A stretch of 7,673 bases of DNA from Flavobacteriales bacterium UBA1531 (GTDB taxonomy: Bacteria > Bacteroidota > Bacteroidia > Flavobacteriales_D > Sanyastnellaceae): positions 1 through 7,673 of the forward strand of contig DCPZ01000046.1 in the NCBI GenBank assembly GCA_002323795.1, given 5' to 3'. Numbering within the stretch: the first letter of the stretch is position 1; the number at the start of each line of letters is the position of its first letter. This document shows positions 1 to 5,492 of the stretch, piece after piece. The position numbers were made by a program, and so were the translations under genes. The notes beneath the pieces are model-generated. The model was not told where the DNA came from and did no database searches. It saw only the letters and a program-made list of their open reading frames with translations.

Positions 1-1
1 A

Positions 2-145
2 GCCAATCTCGCCCTGAAAAAAATCTCCATCGATTCCCCCATTGGCAAGGGGTTGTTGGGGAAGGCTGTCGGTGAAATCGCTGAGGTTCAAGTCCCCGCA
101 GGTTTAATCCCGTTTGAAGTCCTGGAAATCAGCCGTAACTCCTGA
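2..145 (+). CDS. greA: Transcription elongation factor GreA, C-terminal fragment
   Basis: Partial gene; the window opens inside it and only the last 47 codons plus a TGA stop are present. The reading frame gives a C-terminal segment containing DSPIGKGLLGKAVGE and then VQVPAGLIPFEVLEI, which is the conserved end of the FKBP-like domain of GreA/GreB. In the family this domain binds RNA polymerase near the secondary channel, while the missing N-terminal coiled coil triggers cleavage of backtracked RNA. Family members are usually about 155-160 residues, so roughly 110 residues lie upstream of the window. GreA rather than GreB is inferred from the SPIGKGLLGK wording and from the HIT gene immediately downstream, an arrangement familiar in Bacteroidota. 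The two genes are 14 bases apart and very likely share a transcript. Confidence 0.93.
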   Translation, partial: ANLALKKISIDSPIGKGLLGKAVGEIAEVQVPAGLIPFEVLEISRNS

Positions 146-153
146 AATCAGGA
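140..153 (+). promoter_or_regulatory. Small inverted repeat joining greA stop and HIT ribosome-binding site
   Basis: TCCTGA-AA-TCAGGA is a perfect 6-base inverted repeat. As RNA it could form a 5-bp stem (TCCTG/CAGGA) with a 4-base loop. The left arm and loop hold the greA TGA stop (143-145). The right arm holds AGGA (150-153), the only Shine-Dalgarno-like sequence before the HIT ATG at 160, with 6 bases between. A ribosome finishing greA would melt the stem and expose AGGA, so translational coupling is plausible. The stem is short, and Bacteroidota often do not depend on Shine-Dalgarno pairing, so the function is inferred. Confidence 0.35.
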
Positions 154-159
154 ATCATC

Positions 160-549
160 ATGGCCAGCATATTCAGTAAGATTGTCGCAGGTGACATTCC
201 GTGTCATCGCATCGCGGAGAATGAGGAATTCTTAGCATTCCTCGACATCAGTCCACTCGCTGAAGGACATACGCTTGTCATCCCAAAAACTGAGATCGAT
301 TACTTCTTCGACCTCGACGCCGGATTGCTTTCGCGCATCAACCTCTTCGCCCGGGACGTGGCCAAAAAAATTGAAACCGCAATCCCCTGCAAGCGGGTTG
401 GAGTGGCGGTCATTGGATTGGAGGTGCCGCATGCACACATGCACCTCATTCCACTGCAAAACGTGGCTGACATCAATTTTGAGCGTCCCAAGCTATCCTT
501 CACTCAGGAAGAATTAGCCGCTACCGCTGAGCGCATCAAAGCCGCTTGA
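160..549 (+). CDS. HIT (histidine triad) family nucleotide hydrolase
   Basis: A complete 129-residue protein, the usual size for the HIT branch of the superfamily. The catalytic histidine triad is H91-A-H93-M-H95 within VPHAHMHLIPL. The family uses its central histidine to attack the alpha-phosphate of nucleoside phosphoramidates or acyl-nucleotides; the true substrate cannot be read from the sequence. Other family marks are FSKIVAGDIPCHRI near the N terminus, FLDISPLAEGHTLVIPK at residues 27-43, and CKRVGVAVIGLEVPHAH leading into the triad. This wording matches HIT proteins of Bacteroidota especially well. The protein is cytosolic, with no signal peptide. The ATG at 160 is preceded by AGGA at good spacing and follows greA by 14 bases, so a two-gene unit is likely. 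Its stop lies only 10 bases from the stop of the convergent Asp-box gene. Confidence 0.95.
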   Translation: MASIFSKIVAGDIPCHRIAENEEFLAFLDISPLAEGHTLVIPKTEIDYFFDLDAGLLSRINLFARDVAKKIETAIPCKRVGVAVIGLEVPHAHMHLIPLQNVADINFERPKLSFTQEELAATAERIKAA

Positions 550-559
550 CCCAACGCCT

Positions 560-1915
560 TTAGTCTACGTATCCGTCCAAAATTGCGGTCCACACACCGA
601 GGATACCGCCGTCATTCCGGGTCCAAATCGGTCGAACCACTCCATCGTACGCGCTGATGTTGTTGTAATCGCCAAAAAACAATTGTGGGTCCGGTCGAAA
701 TGACTTTCGGCTCACCTTCAAGTTTTCCCACGAAACTCCTCCATCGTAGGATGAGGCGACATAAACTTCTGTATTCCATGCTGGTTTCATGCGGACATCC
801 GGATACTTTTTCATGGCATCTCGTCGATCATAAAATACGATGTGCACATGTCCCGTCACATCGTCAACGTCCATCCAAGTGAAAAACTGTTGGGCTCCAG
901 CGGGGTCGTCATTGACACGAATGGGGTCTGTCCAAGTTTTACCCTTATCGTCGGAATATACCAGCCACACGTCGTTGTCATCGGGTCCATTTCGATCGTC
1001 CGTCCAATTGACATAAATCCGACCTTGATGCGGCCCTGAGCTACGATCCACTCGGGTCACAGGCATTCCGTTGGCTCTACCCACCCCACGAATCGTTTGA
1101 TCCCATCCTCCTTTAATTTCGGTAACGCGCAAATCTTTTTCAAGCCACGTTTCGCCACCATCTCCGCTTCGGTCCATCCAAATGGTGTCGGCGTGCGCCC
1201 AAGCGACGTACATCGTTCCATCAAGAGCGATGTCTGGAACCGCGCCCTCTACCGTCAAATCACCATCCGCGCAGTCGCCGGCAATCGCATTGACACGTAT
1301 CGGTTCTGACCACTTCTTTGCCCGGCGATTCGAAGTGCTGCACAAAATCACCGATTGATCCGTCTCCAGAGGGCTGCCATATAAATCAAACTGCGTCCAG
1401 CAGGTCAATAACGTTGAACCGTCGATCGAAACCGCTGACCATTCCTTGTCTTGGTCTTTGCTACCATTCAGGCCCATGCCTGCGCCCTTGTTCCAGCGCT
1501 TGCCTTTCCTTCGTGCTCGTTGCACAACGATGCGATCGAGCAACGCTTCACTTGACCAAGCCTGACCATCGGGATTGGACAAATGGAGGTAATAGAAGTC
1601 GCCTTTGGGTGAGCCAACAATGCAGGGATCGCCAAAGACTCCAAACTTGGATGTCAGACGCTCCGTTTTCCATGTGTAACCTCCATCATTGGAGACGTGA
1701 ACATTGTCCAAAATGGATCCGGCTACCATGAGCATGGGATTTTTGGGACTGACTGCAATGGATGGCTCACAAGGTTGGTACTTATCCTCTGCTCCCTTGT
1801 AAATCAACACGTTGTCTGGCGCTCGTTGCGCCACTGAGACTTCAACCAATAGCAATGCTACCAATGGCATAAATCCACGCAACAACGGCTGTGTCTTATT
1901 CCACATCACCCTCAT
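560..1915 (-). CDS. Secreted Asp-box (BNR/sialidase-like) beta-propeller protein
   Basis: Up to 451 residues. The N terminus has basic residues, a hydrophobic stretch at about 15-27 and an AQ cleavage-like site near residue 30, so it is probably exported by Sec. Four Asp-box motifs (S-x-D-x-G-x-T-W type) are visible: SNDGGYTW (75-82), SGDGGETW (250-257), SDDKGKTW (321-328) and SYDGGVSW (389-396). KKWSEP (200-205) may be a decayed fifth. EPSIAVSPKNP (50-60) and GDYNNISAYDGVVRPIWT (415-432) recur in proteins annotated as sialidase-family or exo-alpha-sialidase. Asp-boxes are structural turns of the propeller and do not prove sialidase activity. I do not see the arginine triad or nucleophilic tyrosine clearly enough to claim catalysis. 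It is the last gene of the leftward run; its first ATG overlaps the lipoprotein gene by 20 bases. An in-frame ATG at 1906 (residue 4) is an equally plausible start. Function unknown. Confidence 0.85.
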   Translation of the reverse strand: MRVMWNKTQPLLRGFMPLVALLLVEVSVAQRAPDNVLIYKGAEDKYQPCEPSIAVSPKNPMLMVAGSILDNVHVSNDGGYTWKTERLTSKFGVFGDPCIVGSPKGDFYYLHLSNPDGQAWSSEALLDRIVVQRARRKGKRWNKGAGMGLNGSKDQDKEWSAVSIDGSTLLTCWTQFDLYGSPLETDQSVILCSTSNRRAKKWSEPIRVNAIAGDCADGDLTVEGAVPDIALDGTMYVAWAHADTIWMDRSGDGGETWLEKDLRVTEIKGGWDQTIRGVGRANGMPVTRVDRSSGPHQGRIYVNWTDDRNGPDDNDVWLVYSDDKGKTWTDPIRVNDDPAGAQQFFTWMDVDDVTGHVHIVFYDRRDAMKKYPDVRMKPAWNTEVYVASSYDGGVSWENLKVSRKSFRPDPQLFFGDYNNISAYDGVVRPIWTRNDGGILGVWTAILDGYVD

Positions 1916-2417
1916 CTACAGCAACTTGAAACGAAGATTTCGCTTCCTTCAACAGCACTCCGATTTCTGTAAGTTCCGCCATCAGCGCTTGCTGAATTTC
2001 CAAAATAGCATCATCCGACATGCCCTCGAGTGAAGCTCCAGAACCGTGGTCGTGGTCGTGGTCGTGCCCATGATCGTGGTCGTGGTCGTGGTCGCAGGCC
2101 GCTCCAGGCAGAGGAGCAACCGTCGATTCCCAATCGTGGAATCGCACGTCCAATTCTCCCAATTGACTCTCGACTCGAGCCAACTGCATGGCAAATATGG
2201 AGTCCCCTGCTGCAAGACTTGCCTCCACTTGAGCTTCGACATCACCCAAGGCCAATTGCAATTCATCGTGTAACTCAGCCGCTATTCGATCCAGTTGCTC
2301 GTGAATTTTCTGAGCTTCTTGAAAAGTCGCGCTAGGTGCCGCATCTCCGCATCCGGTTGTCAGTACTACTGCCAAAGAAAAGGCCAATAGATAGATTGAA
2401 ATTTGTTTGAATCGCAT
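1896..2417 (-). CDS. Lipoprotein with histidine-aspartate repeat, possible metal binder
   Basis: 173 residues, no family recognised. The N terminus reads as a lipoprotein signal: basic MRFK, a hydrophobic core at about 7-19, then LTTGC with the acylated cysteine at C23. The lipobox is relaxed, as is common in Bacteroidota. Residues 32-100 are rich in Glu, Gln, Leu and Ala with helical, coiled-coil-like spacing. Residues 108-125 are a cysteine followed by alternating Asp and His, with eight histidines at 110, 112, 114, 116, 118, 120, 122 and 124 and one Gly interruption at 117. A second helical part closes the protein (130-168). Such His-rich tracts occur in Ni, Zn and Co handling proteins (HypB, SlyD, ZnuA loops), so periplasmic metal binding or buffering is a reasonable inference, supported by the HupE-like gene two genes upstream. 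The ATG follows the yidD stop by 2 bases. Confidence 0.82.
   Translation of the reverse strand: MRFKQISIYLLAFSLAVVLTTGCGDAAPSATFQEAQKIHEQLDRIAAELHDELQLALGDVEAQVEASLAAGDSIFAMQLARVESQLGELDVRFHDWESTVAPLPGAACDHDHDHDHGHDHDHDHGSGASLEGMSDDAILEIQQALMAELTEIGVLLKEAKSSFQVAVDEGDVE
2043..2093 (-). repeat. In-frame hexamer tandem repeat encoding the (Asp-His)n tract
   Basis: The coding strand is an imperfect array of GACCAC hexamers, seen as GTGGTC on the plus strand. It has two blocks separated by GATCATGGGCAC, which carries the Gly interruption and synonymous GAT/CAT codons. Unit changes of 6 bases would keep frame and change only the number of histidines, so copy number may vary among strains. The opposite strand reads as poly-valine open frames, which I regard as shadows. 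Confidence 0.9.
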
Positions 2418-2419
2418 GG

Positions 2420-2671
2420 TTAGTGTTTTTCAGTTTTGGAATTTCGCAACGCTCCTGAAGGAGGGACCGGGTCAAAGCCTGCATCCGACCAAGGGTGACA
2501 ACGCGAAATGCGTTTGATGGCTAGCCATCCTCCACGGCGAGGGCCAAACCGCTCAATCGCTTCACGAGCATATGCTGAACAAGTCGGTTGAAAACGACAA
2601 TTCGCCCCCAAAAGCGGGCTTAGCACCAGCTGGTACGATCGAATCAATCCGAGCATTATCGTTCGCATCAT
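2420..2671 (-). CDS. yidD: Membrane protein insertion efficiency factor YidD
   Basis: 83 residues, the normal size for YidD (about 70-90). The family pattern is clear: a hydrophobic/amphipathic start (MLGLIRSYQLVLSPLLG, 6-22), CRFQPTCSAYAREAIERFG (25-43), then RISRCHPWSDAGFDPVPP (54-71). The conserved cysteines are C25, C31 and C58. YidD sits at the inner face of the cytoplasmic membrane and assists YidC-dependent insertion of membrane proteins. In many bacteria yidD lies between rnpA and yidC. Here it sits 17 bases after the HupE-like gene and 2 bases before the lipoprotein gene, inside a thyA-folA transcript. Two adjacent ATG codons begin the frame, and the next start candidate is at residue 6; I use the first. 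No Shine-Dalgarno sequence is seen. Confidence 0.95.
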   Translation of the reverse strand: MMRTIMLGLIRSYQLVLSPLLGANCRFQPTCSAYAREAIERFGPRRGGWLAIKRISRCHPWSDAGFDPVPPSGALRNSKTEKH

Positions 2672-2688
2672 AACCGCAATTTACGGCG

Positions 2689-3258
2689 TTAAAACGGCAA
2701 ACGCTCCAAGGCCATTCCCACAGCCAATGTGCCGGTAACCGCGCACAAAAAAATCTGTTGCTCCCGTTGCGTGACTCCAACCGCTCGGAGTAAAGATGCT
2801 ACTCCCAAACACACCATCAAAATCAATAGCTGCCCGACCTCGACACCCAAATTAAATCGAAGCAATGGCATGACAATGGATGCCCCATCCTCTCGCATCA
2901 TCCGAAAAAATGAACTGAAACCGAGGCCGTGAATCAATCCAAAGCACACGGTTACGAAATAAGTCAAGCCGCGTCCCCATGCCTCGCGTTTTCCTGCCCC
3001 GCGTCGCAAGTTCCACGCAGCTGTGAATGCAATGCTCACCGGAATCAGGAATTCAATCCAACCGCCGTCTGCGTGCACCCAGCCCATGCCAGCGAGCAAC
3101 AGCGTGATGCTATGCCCCACTGTGAAGGCCGTTGCCAAAACGATCACACGCCAGGCGTCTTTTAGACTTGCCCAAGCAACCAATGCCAGCAAGAACAACA
3201 TATGATCATAGCCTGCAAAATCCGTGATGTGCTCGATGCCCAAATAAAAATCGTTCAT
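2689..3258 (-). CDS. HupE/UreJ family membrane protein, putative Ni/Co permease
   Basis: 189 residues from the ATG at 3258, two bases after the folA stop. The frame stays open upstream to 3348, but that extension lies inside folA and reads as a Cys/Arg-rich shadow, so I reject it. Family motifs: GIEHITDFAGYDHMLFLLAL (7-26) with H10 and the D18-H19 pair, AFTVGHSITLL (44-54), FGLIHGLGFSS (106-116) and FNLGVEVGQL (135-144). These polar His/Asp/Glu residues inside membrane helices are the hallmark of HupE/UreJ proteins. About six hydrophobic segments are visible (20-32, 36-58, 69-83, 98-118, 136-157, 168-186). Known relatives take up nickel or cobalt for hydrogenase or urease, but neither enzyme is in view, so the metal is unassigned. 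The His-rich lipoprotein nearby is the best functional hint. Confidence 0.9.
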   Translation of the reverse strand: MNDFYLGIEHITDFAGYDHMLFLLALVAWASLKDAWRVIVLATAFTVGHSITLLLAGMGWVHADGGWIEFLIPVSIAFTAAWNLRRGAGKREAWGRGLTYFVTVCFGLIHGLGFSSFFRMMREDGASIVMPLLRFNLGVEVGQLLILMVCLGVASLLRAVGVTQREQQIFLCAVTGTLAVGMALERLPF

Positions 3259-3260
3259 GC

Positions 3261-3773
3261 CTAAGAAGTGTGATATTCGGCGATGCGAAAAGCATGCTCG
3301 TTGCGATCGTCTGCATGCTGATCGAATACGATGGCCGTTTGCTTCCAACCCGCAGAAAGCAAGCCCAAATCAAAGAACGTATCTCCTTCTGGTGCGGCAT
3401 CCACGTGGGTGATGAGCAGGCGATTCACCCAACCTTTGGACATAGATTCAGCATAAATCTGCCCCCCACCAATGATGAACAACTCCTCCACCCCTAAAGC
3501 CTTGGCACAATCGATCCCTGCTTCCAAAGAGTGGGCAACGTCCGCCCCAGGCGCCTGATACTGGGCATTTCGTGTGATGACGATGTTGGCCCGATTCGGG
3601 AGCGGTCGGAATCGCTCCGGAATGGACTCGTAATTGCGTCGTCCCGTGAGCACGGCGTGTCCTTTGGTGGTGTCCGAGAAAAACTTCATGTCGTCCCGCA
3701 AACGCCAGACGAGGTCGTTGTCTCGGCCGATCACACCGTTCGTTGCAACAGCTACAATGATGGAAATCCGCAT
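3261..3773 (-). CDS. folA: Dihydrofolate reductase
   Basis: 170 residues, close to typical bacterial FolA. It reduces 7,8-dihydrofolate to tetrahydrofolate with NADPH, recycling the dihydrofolate produced by ThyA encoded just upstream. Visible marks: SIIVAVATNGVIGRDNDLVW (4-23), the acidic catalytic position D28 (equivalent to E. coli D27 by alignment on the preceding Trp), F32, the NADPH-binding GRRNYESIP (44-52), PLPNRANIVITR (58-68), FIIGGGQIYAESM (99-111) and the TH pair at 122-123. The loop before the catalytic Asp reads VWRLRDD rather than the common PWxLPxD, so two usual prolines are replaced. This looks like lineage variation, not damage. The ATG lies 17 bases after the thyA stop. No strong Shine-Dalgarno is present, only an A-rich stretch. 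Confidence 0.97.
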   Translation of the reverse strand: MRISIIVAVATNGVIGRDNDLVWRLRDDMKFFSDTTKGHAVLTGRRNYESIPERFRPLPNRANIVITRNAQYQAPGADVAHSLEAGIDCAKALGVEELFIIGGGQIYAESMSKGWVNRLLITHVDAAPEGDTFFDLGLLSAGWKQTAIVFDQHADDRNEHAFRIAEYHTS

Positions 3774-3790
3774 AGGTCTTGCTTTTGCGA

Positions 3791-4585
3791 TTAGACCGAA
3801 ACAGCTGCCTTGATGTGCGGCATGGGATCGTAATTCTCCAATTTGAAATCGTCATAAGTGAACGCGAACAAATCCTTGATTTCAGGATTCATCCACATCG
3901 TCGGCAGTTTCCGCGGTTCGCGGGTCAACTGCTCCCGAGCTTGATCCACATGATTGGTGTAGAGGTGAACATCCCCAAACGTGTGGACAAACGTACCGGG
4001 CTCCAAATCACACACCTGCGCCATCATCATGGTGAGCAATGCGTAGGACGATATGTTGAAGGGCACACCTAAGAAAGTATCCGCCGAACGCTGATACAAT
4101 TGGCAATTGAGCTTGCCGTTATCGACGTGAAATTGAAATAGGCAGTGGCACGGTGGCAAAGCCATATCATCGATAAAACTTGGATTCCATGCAGAAATCA
4201 CATGACGACGCGAATACGGATTGTTCTTGATTTGATCCACCAATTTCACGATCTGATCGGTATGCGAACCATCAGGATTGGGCCAGCTGCGCCATTGATA
4301 TCCGTACACAGGACCTAAATTCCCCGCTTCGTCTGCCCATTCATCCCAAATGCGCACGCCATTTTCCTTGAGGTAAGCGATGTTGGTGTCGCCCTTCAAA
4401 AACCACAACAACTCATGAATGATTGAACGCAAGTGCAGTTTCTTGGTGGTCAGGACCGGAAAACCTTCGCTTAGGTCAAACCGCATTTGATATCCAAAAC
4501 ATCCAATCGTTCCCGTCCCCGTGCGGTCTTCGCGCAGCGATCCATTCGCAAGAATGTGATCCAATAAGTCCAAATATGCTTGCAT
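3791..4585 (-). CDS. thyA: Thymidylate synthase (ThyA type)
   Basis: 264 residues, the same length as E. coli ThyA and alignable end to end. It converts dUMP and methylene-tetrahydrofolate to dTMP and dihydrofolate in the cytosol. Key features: DRTGTGT (20-26) with the phosphate-binding Arg, HLRSIIHELLWFLKGDTNIAY (51-71), IWDEWAD (79-85), SRRHVISAWNP, the catalytic cysteine C146 in LPPCHCLFQF, CQLYQRSADTFLGVPFNISSY holding R166, D169 and N177, and DVHLYTNHVDQ. All active-site residues I can place are intact. It heads the six-gene leftward run. The ATG at 4585 is preceded, four bases away, by a TAnnTTTG-like octamer, and the preceding gene ends 77 bases upstream. Confidence 0.98.
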   Translation of the reverse strand: MQAYLDLLDHILANGSLREDRTGTGTIGCFGYQMRFDLSEGFPVLTTKKLHLRSIIHELLWFLKGDTNIAYLKENGVRIWDEWADEAGNLGPVYGYQWRSWPNPDGSHTDQIVKLVDQIKNNPYSRRHVISAWNPSFIDDMALPPCHCLFQFHVDNGKLNCQLYQRSADTFLGVPFNISSYALLTMMMAQVCDLEPGTFVHTFGDVHLYTNHVDQAREQLTREPRKLPTMWMNPEIKDLFAFTYDDFKLENYDPMPHIKAAVSV

Positions 4586-4589
4586 GCAC

Positions 4590-4597
4590 CGAAGGTA
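4590..4597 (-). promoter_or_regulatory. Candidate -7 promoter element of the thyA run
   Basis: On the minus strand TACCTTCG matches the Bacteroidota -7 consensus TAnnTTTG at five of six fixed positions and ends 4 bases before the thyA ATG (GTGC then ATG). Transcription would then begin at or beside the A of the start codon. I do not find a -33 TTTG at normal distance; a TTTG at 4610-4613 is only 12 bases away. Support comes mainly from the same spacing at the MscS and purK starts. Confidence 0.45.
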
Positions 4598-4662
4598 TTT
4601 TCAGATGCACAAAGAATAGCCGACACGTTGAAAGGGAGTGGAAAAAGTGTCAGAAAGTAACG

Positions 4663-5427
4663 TCAGGTAAAGTGACGTCGCAAAAAAGGTTGGGTACCGT
4701 ATTCCACCAGCGGCGTTCCCCAACGATAAAGTGCATTGATCAGCAGCAAATGCAAAATCAAAGCACCGTGCAACGGCAATATGTACCATGGTCGTGGCAA
4801 ATCAATCACAAACGGATTATCCGCCTTTGGAGCCTCCCACATGTACATGTAGTTCGCCGTGATGGCCGATGGGAAATAGGTGTTCAACCACCAATTGAAA
4901 AGTCCAACCAACGAGGTAAGAATCGCCACCGCGACATAAGTCTTGATCCATCCCCATTTTGGAAATCGAAATCCAAAAGAACGGGCCATAACGATAGGCA
5001 TGATCACAATCGCCGTGTGCTTGAAATAATAATCCAAGAGCACCAATGGCGCATCCCCAATCGTAAGTTGCGGCGTGAGCAATGCATGCACACCCCCGAT
5101 CGTGCCGGTGAATGCCGAAAACATAAACAACTTCTCATTTTTGAAGAAGCAGTTCAAACCAACCAAAGCGTAATTCACCCCGCAAAGGTGCAATGGCAAA
5201 TTGCGGTGCCATGACATGTCGTGTTTTGGATTCAGAAAACCATAGATCGGCATGAAAAGGTTCGCAATGATCAAAACAATCCCGGCCTTACGGAGGGCGT
5301 CCTCCCGAGCTTTCTCGTCCAGTGATGCAAACATGCGTACAATCAAAACACCTGCAAGAATGCTTCCAAACATGAACACCCAATAGCGGACTTCATCCGC
5401 GTGAATAACAACGTCGTAACTGTTCAA
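4663..5427 (-). CDS. TMEM164/YwaF-type (TIGR02206) integral membrane protein
   Basis: 254 residues with about six or seven hydrophobic segments (13-32, 48-64, 76-93, 102-116, 137-149, 161-180, 214-233). Recognised by the family wording LPLHLC (77-82), GGVHALLTPQL (111-121), YYFKHTAIVIMP (133-144), FNWWLNTYFPSAITANYMYM (177-196) and DNPFVIDLPRPWYILPLHG (203-221). The bacterial members are uncharacterised. Human TMEM164, a distant member, is reported as a cysteine-dependent acyltransferase acting on ether phospholipids; C82 in LPLHLC may be the matching residue, but this is inference. The start is a TTG. The frame has a TAA stop 9 bases before it, and the next in-frame ATG is at residue 19, inside the first membrane helix, so TTG is the best choice. 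It sits 65 bases after the MscS gene and 77 before thyA, so it may be transcribed alone. Confidence 0.88.
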   Translation of the reverse strand: MNSYDVVIHADEVRYWVFMFGSILAGVLIVRMFASLDEKAREDALRKAGIVLIIANLFMPIYGFLNPKHDMSWHRNLPLHLCGVNYALVGLNCFFKNEKLFMFSAFTGTIGGVHALLTPQLTIGDAPLVLLDYYFKHTAIVIMPIVMARSFGFRFPKWGWIKTYVAVAILTSLVGLFNWWLNTYFPSAITANYMYMWEAPKADNPFVIDLPRPWYILPLHGALILHLLLINALYRWGTPLVEYGTQPFLRRHFT

Positions 5428-5492
5428 TGTTGGAAATTAAAGCGTCCTAAAGGCATGTGTCAGCGCAGAAATGTACTGAGTAAAAACGACAT

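Noticed and set aside
2030..2335. Plus-strand open frames across the His repeat, one rich in Arg-Gly and one in poly-valine
   Set aside because: They are mirror readings of the GACCAC repeat within a well-supported lipoprotein gene; composition is repeat-driven and no family is recognisable.
3259..3348. N-terminal extension of the HupE-like protein by 30 residues
   Set aside because: It lies wholly inside folA in another frame and is Cys/Arg-rich; the ATG at 3258 begins directly at the conserved GIEHITDF region.
4610..4618. TATTCTTTG upstream of thyA as an alternative -7 box
   Set aside because: It has three instead of two bases between TA and TTTG; the octamer at 4590-4597 fits the spacing seen at the other starts.
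4622..4651. GACAC...GTGTC pairing between the TMEM164-like gene and thyA
   Set aside because: A 5-bp stem with a 20-base loop is expected by chance; no conserved RNA motif recognised.
4660..4678. Inverted repeat ACGTCA-7-TGACGT at the stop of the TMEM164-like gene, as a terminator
   Set aside because: The stem is only 6 bp, is partly inside the coding region, and is not followed directly by a T-run on the minus strand.
4423..5214. Long 263-codon plus-strand open frame across the thyA start and the TMEM164-like gene
   Set aside because: It is antisense to two genes with clear families and its translation is Arg/His/Gln-rich without recognisable domains.
5428..5492. Gap between the MscS-type and TMEM164-like genes as a site for a small RNA or terminator
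   Set aside because: 65 bases with no convincing hairpin, T-run or full promoter consensus.
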